Shown here piece by piece: positions 1 to 5,696 of a stretch of DNA of 5,696 nt (its first letter is position 1; every line of letters begins with the position of its first letter). The stretch comes from PVC group bacterium (lineage in GTDB: Bacteria; Verrucomicrobiota; Kiritimatiellia; SS1-B-03-39; UBA6053). The notes under the pieces are model-generated. The model was not told the DNA's origin. It did no database searches and worked only from the letters and a program-made list of their open reading frames with translations. The stretch is from positions 1-5,696 of the forward strand of contig PXDP01000117.1 in the NCBI GenBank assembly GCA_003565035.1, read 5' to 3'. The position numbers and the translations under genes are program-made.

Positions 1-1
1 G

Positions 2-556
2 ACGGCATTGGGGAATGAGGTGGGCGTGGATCATAAGACGATTCAAAGCTGGATCTCGGTTCTGGAGGCCGGATTTTTGGTTTGCCGGCTTGCGCCTTAT
101 TTTAAAAATTGGAACAAGCGGGTGGTGAAACAGCCCAAGCTGATTTTTTTGGATTCGGGTGTGTTATGCTCGCTGCTGGGCATACGCCACGAACAGGATT
201 TGCTGACGCATCCGCTGCGCGGAGCGATCTTTGAGAGCTGGGTCGTGTCCGAGGCCGTGAAGACACAGTTCAACCAGGGGCTGCGGCCTGCGGTTTATTA
301 TTGGAGGGATCACAGCGGGCATGAAATTGATCTGATCCTTGAAAGCCGGGGCCGGATCCATGCGGTTGAAATTAAATCCGGAGAAACCGTGCATGCTTCC
401 TGGCTGGAAGGCTTGAAGTGGTTCAGGGAGGTGGCCGGACCCCAAATGGCGTCGGCAAAAATCGTTTATGGCGGCGATCGCCCCGCCATTCGCAGTGAAA
501 TGGAAGTGGTTCCATGGCGCACCTTTGGGAACCGTATCTTTGAAACCCTGGAGTAA
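2..556 (+). CDS. DUF4143-type AAA ATPase, C-terminal part (5' end outside window)
   Basis: This is the C-terminal part of a protein whose reading frame is open to the left edge, so the N-terminal P-loop ATPase half is not seen. The first residues visible (ALGNEVGVDHKTIQSWISVL) form the winged-helix-like segment that opens DUF4143 domains, followed by EAGFLV and a KLIFLDSGVLCSLLGI stretch. Next come GAIFESWVVSE and, near the end, an aspartate in HEIDLIL (codon at 329-331) and AVEIKSG (E at 368-370, K at 374-376). That spacing resembles the D...ExK core of the PD-(D/E)xK nuclease fold, which DUF4143 proteins commonly carry. Proteins of this family are frequent, often multi-copy and poorly understood in function; any nuclease activity is inference. 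A TTG at 8 is in frame, but homology continues upstream of it, so it is not the real start. The gene ends 5 bp before the next plus-strand gene. Confidence 0.85.
   Translation, partial: TALGNEVGVDHKTIQSWISVLEAGFLVCRLAPYFKNWNKRVVKQPKLIFLDSGVLCSLLGIRHEQDLLTHPLRGAIFESWVVSEAVKTQFNQGLRPAVYYWRDHSGHEIDLILESRGRIHAVEIKSGETVHASWLEGLKWFREVAGPQMASAKIVYGGDRPAIRSEMEVVPWRTFGNRIFETLE
550..553 (+). promoter_or_regulatory. Shine-Dalgarno GGAG for the 409-aa gene
   Basis: GGAG lies 8 bases before the ATG at 562 and overlaps the last codons of the ATPase gene, whose TAA follows immediately. It supports ATG 562 as the start and suggests that translation of the two genes is coupled. Confidence 0.6.
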
Positions 557-561
557 ACCCT

Positions 562-1791
562 ATGGCATACCGTATTGATGAACAGGTGGTGCGCGGTGAA
601 ATTGATAACCGTGTGAAAGGACAGGTGGTTGGAACGATCTGGCTGGAAGGGCGGGAGGATCCGCTGACGCTGGAGCTGCGGGGGAATCCGTGGCGCGATC
701 TGGCGGGTCATGTGCTGCGCTTTTCCAATCCGAAACCGCGGGGGGGCCTTCCGGAGGGGCTGGCGACGGTGCAGACGGGTCAGGTGGGGGATATTACGGC
801 TTCGCGCAAGGTGAAGGTGCTGGAATGTTCGATGGATGAATTTGTGGAGCACTACAAGCGGCGCACGCCGTTTCCCTGGCACTGGGGGAATTCCCTGTAT
901 TTGGAATGGTACAGTGAATATAATGGCCGGGTGGTGATTGAATCCTCTGACTACACGCTGGAACTGGCGGGAGAGGCGGCCTGGACGATGACGCCGGAGG
1001 AGGAGCGGGCGCAGGCGGTAGAAAATGAGAAAGCCATGGCGGGGTTTATGGGGGATATGGCCCGGATGCTGGAATTGATGCCGGACGAGGAGGAGGATAC
1101 GGAGATCCCGGAGGTTGAGGCGGAGGCGGATGCCTGGGATGCGACGCTGAATCTTCTGTTTGACCGCACGGATGCCCGCCTGCGCGCGGAGGGACTGGAG
1201 GATAATTTCGAGGCGAGGGAGCGGATTTACGAGGAGGAACGCGAAAAGCTGCGCCGGGAGCGGGGGGAACCGGAGCCGGAACCGCCCACGCCGGAGGAGA
1301 TTGCCGAGCAGGAGCGCTGGGTGGCGGAAATGAATGCCATCTGTGAAGAGGCGATGAAGGAGGTGGAGACCCATCCGCTTCCGGAGCCCGAGCCGCATCC
1401 GTTGCGGGTGTTCACGTTTGAGCTGGGACTCCAGATTCACAAAGAGATTGAGGATGGCGGCTGGATACCGGAAGGGGCCCCGGAGGAGCATCCGTTGCAT
1501 GAAGTGCATTATGGGGTCACGTTTGCCGGTGCCAAGCTCGCCGGAGCCCTGGGGCATTTCGAGTATGGGGACCGCACGTGGCCGCCGGACGCGTGGGTCG
1601 CGGGCGATGTGTTGGTGCGGTTGAAAAAGGCCCGCGGCTATTTGCGGGACGCTCTGGCGGGTCTGGACGCCAGTGAAGAGCAGCGTCTGGCTCCCCAGGA
1701 ATGGATTTCGAGTATCCGCCCGCATGTGGAGCACATCCTGAATGAGGTCCTGCGGCTCATAGAGGAGGCGCGCGGGGCGAATTCAGACTGA
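562..1791 (+). CDS. Conserved-looking hypothetical protein, 409 aa, acidic with Pro/Glu linkers
   Basis: I do not recognise this family. The ATG at 562 has a well-placed GGAG. Residues 1-90 look beta-rich (alternating hydrophobics in VVGTIWLEG and LTLELRGNPWRDLAGHVLRF). Residues 91-142 are rich in aromatic residues (FPWHWGNSLYLEWYSEY). Residues 145-270 are very acidic and probably helical, with a DEEEDTEIPEVEAEAD run and an EEEREKLRRERG charged helix that may form a coiled coil. Two Pro/Glu linkers (236-246 and 272-281) flank a short helix. The C-terminal part (282-405) is again ordered, with FTFELGLQIHKEIEDGGW, a possible small globular core around 318-350, and a closing amphipathic helix at 382-403. 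No signal peptide or membrane segment is visible, so it is probably cytoplasmic. Only two cysteines occur (89 and 261). It follows the DUF4143 ATPase closely, but a shared function cannot be claimed. Codon use and lack of internal stops over 1.2 kb make it a confident gene. Confidence 0.85.
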   Translation: MAYRIDEQVVRGEIDNRVKGQVVGTIWLEGREDPLTLELRGNPWRDLAGHVLRFSNPKPRGGLPEGLATVQTGQVGDITASRKVKVLECSMDEFVEHYKRRTPFPWHWGNSLYLEWYSEYNGRVVIESSDYTLELAGEAAWTMTPEEERAQAVENEKAMAGFMGDMARMLELMPDEEEDTEIPEVEAEADAWDATLNLLFDRTDARLRAEGLEDNFEARERIYEEEREKLRRERGEPEPEPPTPEEIAEQERWVAEMNAICEEAMKEVETHPLPEPEPHPLRVFTFELGLQIHKEIEDGGWIPEGAPEEHPLHEVHYGVTFAGAKLAGALGHFEYGDRTWPPDAWVAGDVLVRLKKARGYLRDALAGLDASEEQRLAPQEWISSIRPHVEHILNEVLRLIEEARGANSD

Positions 1792-1830
1792 ATAACTTTC
1801 TGAGCCCGATCTGTTTCCGTTGTCCAGGGT
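1792..1830. other. Convergent intergenic gap
   Basis: This 39-bp spacer lies between the stop of the 409-aa gene and the stop of the xylulokinase gene on the opposite strand. I see no GC-rich stem followed by a T tract in either direction, so no intrinsic terminator can be assigned here. Confidence 0.6.
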
Positions 1831-3384
1831 TTACAAATTCTCCTGCTCAAATGCTGCGTACTCGTTGATGAGCTGGTCGTAGATGGCGGCGGCTTGGGGA
1901 TCGGGCGCGACTTTGGAGCCGGGGAGGGGTTGGGTGAAGGGGCCGACGATATCCGGCCATGGGGTCTGTGTGAAGGCCTGGGCGGCCCGGAGCGCGGCGC
2001 CGAGGGCGGCACCGTTGGCCGTTTCCTGACGATACACGGGGGTGTTGTGGACATCGGCCATGATGCGGAGAATCTCGGTGTTGGCGGAGGCTCCGCCGGT
2101 GGCGTAGATGCAGGCGGGTTTTTCGCCCATCCAGGCGCTGTGGAGGCGCATGGACATCATTTGGGCTTCGACCACGGCGCGGCAGTTGGCATCGCCATCC
2201 TGTTCGTCAAGGTTTTTGCGTTTGACGCCGGGGGCGGGGACGCGGGGGACGATTTCGGGGTCGAACCAGGGGAGCATGAGTTTGCCCTGGTTGCCGACGG
2301 GGGTGTCGCGGAGGGCCTGCGAGAAGCGGTCCCAGTCGTAGCCGTACTGGTCTTTTACCTTTTCGCGGGCGAGGGAGCCGTTTTTGAAGCAGATAAGGCT
2401 CATGTAGCCGCCGGCGGGGGAGCCGAAGACGTGGCCTTCGCCGCGGGGATCGGTTTCGCAGGCGGACATGGCGCCGAAGAGGGTGTCGCTGGTGCCGAGG
2501 CTGATGGCGATCATGCCGGGGCTGACGAGGCCGGTGCCGATGAGGCTGCACGGGTTGTCGCCGGACCAGATGACGGCTTTGCAGGCGGGGTTGAGGCCGT
2601 AGCGGAGGACGAGGTAGGGGTTGACGACTCCGAGAACGGTGTCGGAGGCGGCGATGGGGGGGAGTTTTTGCCGGAGATCGGGGGCGGTGGCTTCGAGGGC
2701 GGCGGGGTGCCAGGTGAAGCCGGCGATGTCCATGAGGTTCATGCCGGCACCGTCGCCGACGTCTATGGGGGAGATTTGTCCGGCGACGAGGGAGGACATG
2801 AGGGAGCTGACGAGGGCGATATGGCCGGTCTGTTTGTAGGCCCCGGGCTCCCGTTTGGCAAATTTGCGGATCTGCGGACCGGTGAAGCGCTCGAAGGCAT
2901 CGGAGCCGGTGGCGGCAACGGTGGCGTCTTTGCCGCCGAGCACGGCGCGGATTTCTTCGCATTCGGCCGAGGTGCTGCTGTCCATCCAGACAGGGGAGGA
3001 GGGGCGGCTGAGGACGCGGGCGAGGTTGTCGGCGAGGGTGCCGTTGAGGTCCATGTCGCGGAACTGTTTGGCGGCGTTGCCGTTCATGTAGACGGAGCCG
3101 TGCTGCTGGCCGCTGCCGGAGATGGCTAGAATGTCGCCGAGGGGCAGTTTGTCTTTTTTCATGCCCTGGAAAAGGCGGTCGAGGGCTTCGGCCCACATAA
3201 GGGGGGAGGAGTGAACGACGGCGGGATCCTGTGCGCGGTTGACGCCGTTGGTGGTTTTGTAGTCGGGGAGGGCACTGTCGAAATTGAGAGCGCGGTCGTC
3301 GATAATTTTGCCGCTGTCGAGGTCAATGAGAACGGAGCTGAGGCTCTGGGTGCTGCTGTCGAGGCCGAGGAAGTATTTGGGCAT
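1831..3384 (-). CDS. xylB: Xylulokinase (FGGY carbohydrate kinase), animal-like subtype
   Basis: This FGGY-family kinase is predicted to phosphorylate D-xylulose with ATP to D-xylulose 5-phosphate, feeding the pentose phosphate pathway in the cytoplasm. At 517 residues it is longer than E. coli XylB (about 484) and nearer to human XYLB (about 536). Visible motifs: N-terminal phosphate loop GLDSSTQS (7-14), substrate motif SGSGQQHGSVY (89-99), VWMDSSTS (132-138), catalytic aspartate D276 in WSGDNP, second phosphate motif ISLGTSDT (294-301), CFKNGSLAREK (332-342) and adenosine-site ATGGASAN (428-435). The QQHGS, SLGTSDTLF and CFKNGSL strings match what I remember of the eukaryotic XYLB type better than the QMHG form of enteric XylB. 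It is last in the four-gene set, 23 bp after the SGNH hydrolase. No Shine-Dalgarno precedes the ATG at 3384. No xylose isomerase adjoins it within the window. A related ketose as substrate cannot be excluded. Confidence 0.92.
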   Translation of the reverse strand: MPKYFLGLDSSTQSLSSVLIDLDSGKIIDDRALNFDSALPDYKTTNGVNRAQDPAVVHSSPLMWAEALDRLFQGMKKDKLPLGDILAISGSGQQHGSVYMNGNAAKQFRDMDLNGTLADNLARVLSRPSSPVWMDSSTSAECEEIRAVLGGKDATVAATGSDAFERFTGPQIRKFAKREPGAYKQTGHIALVSSLMSSLVAGQISPIDVGDGAGMNLMDIAGFTWHPAALEATAPDLRQKLPPIAASDTVLGVVNPYLVLRYGLNPACKAVIWSGDNPCSLIGTGLVSPGMIAISLGTSDTLFGAMSACETDPRGEGHVFGSPAGGYMSLICFKNGSLAREKVKDQYGYDWDRFSQALRDTPVGNQGKLMLPWFDPEIVPRVPAPGVKRKNLDEQDGDANCRAVVEAQMMSMRLHSAWMGEKPACIYATGGASANTEILRIMADVHNTPVYRQETANGAALGAALRAAQAFTQTPWPDIVGPFTQPLPGSKVAPDPQAAAIYDQLINEYAAFEQENL

Positions 3385-3407
3385 GGTATGGAGGGGGTAA
3401 AAGGGGG

Positions 3408-4037
3408 TTAGAGTACGGAGGCGAAGGTGTCGAGCCAGGCGTTGGCGATGAGCTGGTGGCCTGCGGGGGAGGGATGGACACCGTCGGGAGCCCAGAATCC
3501 GGCGGGTGCGCGGGCGCAGGCTTCGTCGAAGATGCGCTGAAGGGGGATGTGCCGGGTTCCGAAGTCGGCGGCGGCGCGGGCGACGATTTTCTGCTTGGGG
3601 GTCAAGTCTTCAAACCAGTATGTTTTGGCCCCTTTGGGGACATCCAGGAGGAAGGGCTCCAGGAGGACGGTGTGTTCGGGGGTGACGTCGGTTTCGGCGA
3701 AGGTTCGGTCGAGCAGGCTTCGGAGTTCCTGTTCGAAGACCTTGTCGGGGGTGGGGTCATTGGCGTCATAGCGGCGCCAGGTGTTGTTGATGCCGATGAA
3801 GAGGGAGAGATAGTCCGGCTTGAGGTCGATGCAGTCGGCATCCCAGCGCTGAAGTAAATCCCGGGTCCGGTTTCCGGAGATGCCCCGGTTGAGGATTCTG
3901 AGGCCCAGATCCGGGGTGTGGCATTGGTGAGAGGCGGCGGCGAGGAAGACATAGCCGCCGCCAAGGTTGTCCGGGTTTTGACGGTTGCGCGAGGCATCGG
4001 TGATGCTGTCGCCCTGAAAGAGAAGCAGTTTGGACAT
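3408..4037 (-). CDS. SGNH/GDSL hydrolase (esterase-like)
   Basis: This 209-residue protein carries the four SGNH blocks: GDSIT with nucleophile S11 (block I), RGISGN with oxyanion glycine G55 (block II), FIGINNTW with N84 (block III), and DGVHPSPAGH with D185 and H188 (block V). All catalytic residues are present, so an active serine esterase is expected. GINNTW is a variant of the commoner GINDTW; the catalytic asparagine is retained. Its length fits the family (about 200). No signal peptide is seen, which places it in the cytoplasm and argues against action on polymers outside the cell; removal of acetyl or other acyl groups from imported sugars is a plausible inference. The open frame continues upstream to 4298, but that part is Pro/Ser-rich and overlaps the FMN reductase gene out of frame, so the ATG at 4037, just before KLLLFQGDSIT, is the start. 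It begins 7 bp after the reductase stop, has no clear Shine-Dalgarno, and is probably translationally coupled. Confidence 0.9.
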   Translation of the reverse strand: MSKLLLFQGDSITDASRNRQNPDNLGGGYVFLAAASHQCHTPDLGLRILNRGISGNRTRDLLQRWDADCIDLKPDYLSLFIGINNTWRRYDANDPTPDKVFEQELRSLLDRTFAETDVTPEHTVLLEPFLLDVPKGAKTYWFEDLTPKQKIVARAAADFGTRHIPLQRIFDEACARAPAGFWAPDGVHPSPAGHQLIANAWLDTFASVL

Positions 4038-4044
4038 GACGTGA

Positions 4045-4608
4045 TTAGCGGATGAGGCTGAGGGTTTCCTCGAGGGTGCTGCGGAGGCGGCGGCCGTTTG
4101 AGGAGGTGGCGAAGTTTTCGTCGGCGAAGAGTTCGGGGGTGGCCCCGCCGATAGCGGCGAGGGTGGGGGCGACGACGACGCCGACGTTCTGCAGGAGGGT
4201 GCGCAGGGCCCAGAGGCTGCGGATGCCGCCCATGGCGCCGGGTGAGGCGGCCATGAGGCCGGCGATTTTCCCTTTAAAGGCGGAGAGGGGAACGTCATCG
4301 CCGGCGCCGGGGCGGGAGGCCCAGTCCAATGCGTTGAGGAGCAGGGGCGTGGGAAAGGAGTTGTATTCCGGGGAGGCGATGAGAAAGCCGTCCGCCTCTT
4401 TCATGGCCTCTTTGAGGTCGAGCACCGCGGAGGGGAGACCGTTGGCGGCTTCGATGTCGCCGTCGTATACGGGCAGGTTGAGTTCGCGCAGGTCGATGGT
4501 GGCCACGGTGGCCCCGAGGGAATCCGCGAGGGCTTCGGCCTGTTCGAGAAGCAGGGTGTTGAGCGAGCCGATACGGGAGGAGCCGGAGAATGCAAGGAGT
4601 GTTTTCAT
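4045..4608 (-). CDS. NADPH-dependent FMN reductase family protein
   Basis: This is a 187-residue flavodoxin-fold protein of the NADPH-dependent FMN reductase family (the family of chromate reductase ChrR and azoreductase-type enzymes). It should use NAD(P)H to reduce a bound flavin and pass electrons to quinones or other acceptors in the cytoplasm. Motifs: first strand and FMN phosphate loop AFSGSSRIGSLN (6-17), the family signature ASPEYNSFP (78-86), which contacts the flavin ring, and the loop SPGAMGG (122-128). Length is typical. The ATG at 4608 lies directly before the KTLLAFSGSSR strand, so the start is secure. It sits 4 bp after the stop of the HTH-receiver gene and 7 bp before the SGNH hydrolase, so all are likely on one transcript. 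The physiological electron acceptor cannot be told from sequence, and its link to sugar use is unclear. Confidence 0.9.
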   Translation of the reverse strand: MKTLLAFSGSSRIGSLNTLLLEQAEALADSLGATVATIDLRELNLPVYDGDIEAANGLPSAVLDLKEAMKEADGFLIASPEYNSFPTPLLLNALDWASRPGAGDDVPLSAFKGKIAGLMAASPGAMGGIRSLWALRTLLQNVGVVVAPTLAAIGGATPELFADENFATSSNGRRLRSTLEETLSLIR

Positions 4609-4612
4609 TGGT

Positions 4613-5260
4613 TTAAAATCCCAGGTTGTTCAGGAAGGTGTTGCAGACCTCATTGAGGTGTTTGGCATCGAAGGGTTTGGCGAGAATAAAGTCCGGGCGG
4701 TTGTCAGCAAATTCGGCCTCCACCTCGTGCAGGGGTTTGCCGGTGACAACAATGACGGGGATGGAGGGATAGGTTTTACGGATCGTTTCGAAGGTTTCTC
4801 CGCCGCCCTGTCCCGGCATGATCATGTCGAGGATGACCAGGGCAATGAGGGGGTTGACGGTGAGTTTATGCAGGGCTTCAAAGCCGTTTTCGGCCTCTTC
4901 AATCGGGAGGTTGAGTTTGGAAAGGCTTCTGTTCATGATCATCCGCATGTCCGGATCATCTTCCACAATGAGAATCCCGGGTTCTTTATTCGCGGTTTTG
5001 TCGTCGGCGGGCGTGTTGTACTGTTCGTCTTCCTTCACCATGTCCGCCAGTCCGGGCGGAATGAACATGTTGTTTTCCAGCATGAAGGTCATAAGATCTG
5101 TGGGGCGGATCAGGTATTTCCCGCCGGCGGTGCTGTAGGAGGCGAGCTTGCCGTCACGAATCCAGCCGCACAGGGTATTCCGGCTGACTCCGCAGAGATT
5201 CGCGGTTTTGGGGGCCGAGAGAAAGATAGGTTCGGGGAGGTTTTTAAATTTTGTACTCAT
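4613..5260 (-). CDS. Response regulator with N-terminal excisionase/MerR-like HTH and C-terminal receiver domain
   Basis: This 215-residue protein joins two domains in the reverse of the usual response regulator order. Residues 11-62 form an excisionase/MerR-like winged HTH (LSAPKTANLCGVSRNTLCGW, then IRDGKL, AGGKYLIRPTDL). After a polar linker (about 70-93) comes a receiver domain (95-212) with a complete phosphorylation site: acidic residues E100, D101 and D102, phospho-acceptor D145 in VILDMIMPG, T173 in VVTG and K195 in LAKPFD. It should therefore be phosphorylatable and bind DNA, acting as a transcription regulator, perhaps of its own operon. No histidine kinase is in the window. The ATG at 5260 is chosen because a GGAG lies 11 bases upstream and the HTH follows soon after. 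A frame extension to a TTG at 5317 would translate the hexamer repeat as a Leu-His run and has no Shine-Dalgarno. It heads the four-gene set. Confidence 0.88.
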   Translation of the reverse strand: MSTKFKNLPEPIFLSAPKTANLCGVSRNTLCGWIRDGKLASYSTAGGKYLIRPTDLMTFMLENNMFIPPGLADMVKEDEQYNTPADDKTANKEPGILIVEDDPDMRMIMNRSLSKLNLPIEEAENGFEALHKLTVNPLIALVILDMIMPGQGGGETFETIRKTYPSIPVIVVTGKPLHEVEAEFADNRPDFILAKPFDAKHLNEVCNTFLNNLGF

Positions 5261-5271
5261 AGAAAACGGGA

Positions 5272-5275
5272 CTCC
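5272..5275 (-). promoter_or_regulatory. Shine-Dalgarno GGAG for the HTH-receiver gene
   Basis: On the minus strand GGAG stands 11 bases before the ATG at 5260. The spacing is slightly long but usable, and it favours this start over the in-frame TTG at 5317. Confidence 0.45.
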
Positions 5276-5280
5276 AGACT

Positions 5281-5298
5281 GTAAATGTAAATGTAAAT
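5281..5298. repeat. Triplicated hexamer GTAAAT (ATTTAC on the minus strand)
   Basis: Three perfect head-to-tail copies of a 6-bp unit lie in the leader of the HTH-receiver gene, 21 to 38 bases before its ATG and just upstream of its Shine-Dalgarno. They could be a repeated protein-binding site, an AU-rich translation enhancer in the mRNA, or a simple-sequence tract that changes copy number. Which of these applies cannot be judged from one sequence. Confidence 0.85.
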
Positions 5299-5331
5299 GA
5301 AGTTTAATGCGATCCAAAGGGGTTTTTCAAT

Positions 5332-5340
5332 CTTATAGCA
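5332..5340 (-). promoter_or_regulatory. Candidate extended -10 promoter for the four-gene minus-strand set
   Basis: On the minus strand TGCTATAAG reads as an extended -10 element (TGn plus TATAAG, close to TATAAT). Transcription would start near 5325 and leave a leader of about 65 nt before the ATG at 5260. No good -35 match exists at 16-18 bp spacing; that position falls inside the palindrome at 5355-5366. Transcription might instead read through from the transporter gene. Confidence 0.35.
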
Positions 5341-5352
5341 TATATTTCAGGT

Positions 5353-5696
5353 TTAGAAACGTTTCTGTTTAAAATGTAAGCAAGTCAGCGCGACCAGGCC
5401 GAGTGTCAACGAAAGGGCGAAGAGGGTCAGAACGCTTGCATAGGACCCGGTGCTTGCATGCATGCGGGTGACGAGCTGGGGGCCGGCGAGGCCGGCGGCG
5501 GCCCAGGCGGTGAGCAGGGCGCCATAAAGTGCGGAGAGATGGCGGGTGCCAAAGAGATCGCCGAGGAAGGCGGGGGCGGTGGCAAATCCGCCGCCATAGC
5601 AGGTGATAATCAGGTAGACGGCCACCTGAAAGGCGATGGGGTGGGATAGGTATGGCAGAAACAGCAGGGCCGCAATTTGCAGGAGAAAAAAGAGCA
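5353..5696 (-). CDS. MFS transporter, oxalate/formate-antiporter-like (C-terminal part; 5' end outside window)
   Basis: The frame is open to the right edge, giving 113 C-terminal residues of an inner-membrane transporter. Four hydrophobic segments are visible, presumably the last four of twelve: LFFLLQIAALLFLPYL, a helix around VAVYLIITCYGGGFATAPAF, one around LYGALLTAWAAAGLAGP, and a closing one around VLTLFALSLTLGLVALTCL, followed by a basic tail KQKRF. The strings YGGGFATAPAFLGDLFG and YGALLTAWAAAGLAGP are characteristic of the OFA (oxalate/formate antiporter) family of the major facilitator superfamily, whose members move small carboxylates. The real substrate cannot be inferred from this part. 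A GTG at 5625 is in frame but lies between two membrane segments and is not the start. The stop is 92 bp upstream of the HTH-receiver start, same strand, so read-through into that operon is possible. Confidence 0.85.
   Translation of the reverse strand, partial: LFFLLQIAALLFLPYLSHPIAFQVAVYLIITCYGGGFATAPAFLGDLFGTRHLSALYGALLTAWAAAGLAGPQLVTRMHASTGSYASVLTLFALSLTLGLVALTCLHFKQKRF
5355..5366. promoter_or_regulatory. Perfect 12-bp palindrome AGAAACGTTTCT, possible operator
   Basis: The sequence equals its own reverse complement and has the AAACGTTT centre with a central CG that is typical of LacI/GalR-family operators. It spans the last codons and stop of the transporter gene and covers the -35 position of the candidate promoter, where a bound repressor would block transcription of the downstream set. 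No T tract follows, so it does not look like a terminator. Being partly coding, it may be coincidence. Confidence 0.35.

Noticed and set aside
466..1734. Long minus-strand open frame (422 codons) opposite the 409-aa gene
   Set aside because: Its product is Arg/Pro/His-rich with no recognisable domain, typical of the antisense of a GC-rich gene; the plus-strand frame has sensible composition and a Shine-Dalgarno.
1894..3129. Long plus-strand open frame (411 codons) opposite xylulokinase
   Set aside because: Gly/Ala/Val/Asp/Glu-rich low-complexity translation without motifs; the opposite strand has every FGGY kinase motif.
2207..3196. Minus-strand 329-codon frame inside xylulokinase
   Set aside because: Arg/Pro/His-rich frame-shifted reading of the kinase gene, no homology signal.
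4038..4298. N-terminal extension of the SGNH hydrolase (87 residues)
   Set aside because: Pro/Ser/Ala-rich and overlapping the FMN reductase gene in another frame; the SGNH fold starts at the ATG at 4037.
4052..5284. Plus-strand 410-codon frame across the FMN reductase and HTH-receiver genes
   Set aside because: Runs opposite two well-supported genes and across their junction; no domain recognised.
5261..5317. TTG-started extension of the HTH-receiver protein through the hexamer repeat
   Set aside because: Would add a Leu-His repeat peptide, has no Shine-Dalgarno, and the ATG at 5260 is better supported.
5301..5352. Possible terminator after the transporter gene (CCAAAGGGGTTTTT on the plus strand)
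   Set aside because: The stem would be only two base pairs and the T run is on the wrong strand for the transporter transcript.
1..5696. tRNA, rRNA, CRISPR array, insertion sequence or phage genes
   Set aside because: No spaced direct repeats, cloverleaf, transposase or integrase-like sequence was seen on either strand; the excisionase-like HTH is fused to a receiver and is not a phage Xis.

Overview
This window looks like chromosomal DNA from a fairly GC-rich bacterium, judged by the many GC-ending codons. The gene content (ketose kinase of the kind also found in animals, SGNH hydrolase, a response regulator with an N-terminal excisionase-like HTH, a DUF4143 ATPase) would fit the Planctomycetota-Verrucomicrobiota-Kiritimatiellota group. 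That placement is an inference; no rRNA or marker gene is present to confirm it.

Left part, plus strand (2-1791): the 3' end of a DUF4143-type AAA ATPase with a PD-(D/E)xK-like C-terminal segment, followed 5 bp later by a complete 409-residue protein of unknown function. Its Shine-Dalgarno sequence lies at the very end of the ATPase gene, so the two are probably co-transcribed and translationally coupled.

Right part, minus strand (5696 down to 1831): the last four membrane segments of an MFS transporter (oxalate/formate-antiporter-like family) end at 5353. A 92-bp gap then holds a candidate promoter, a triplicated hexamer and a Shine-Dalgarno sequence; a perfect 12-bp palindrome overlaps the transporter's stop codon at its edge. 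A tightly packed set of four genes follows in the order read: HTH-receiver regulator, NADPH-dependent FMN reductase, SGNH/GDSL hydrolase, xylulokinase, with gaps of 4, 7 and 23 bp. The two gene blocks converge at 1792-1830, where I see no terminator hairpin.

Working together: the minus-strand set reads like a small regulated operon in which an ester-cleaving SGNH hydrolase and a D-xylulose kinase could serve use of esterified pentose sugars. The role of the FMN reductase in this is unclear. No xylose isomerase, glycoside hydrolase or sensor kinase is in the window, so substrate and signal remain open. I found no tRNA, rRNA, CRISPR array, insertion sequence or phage gene.
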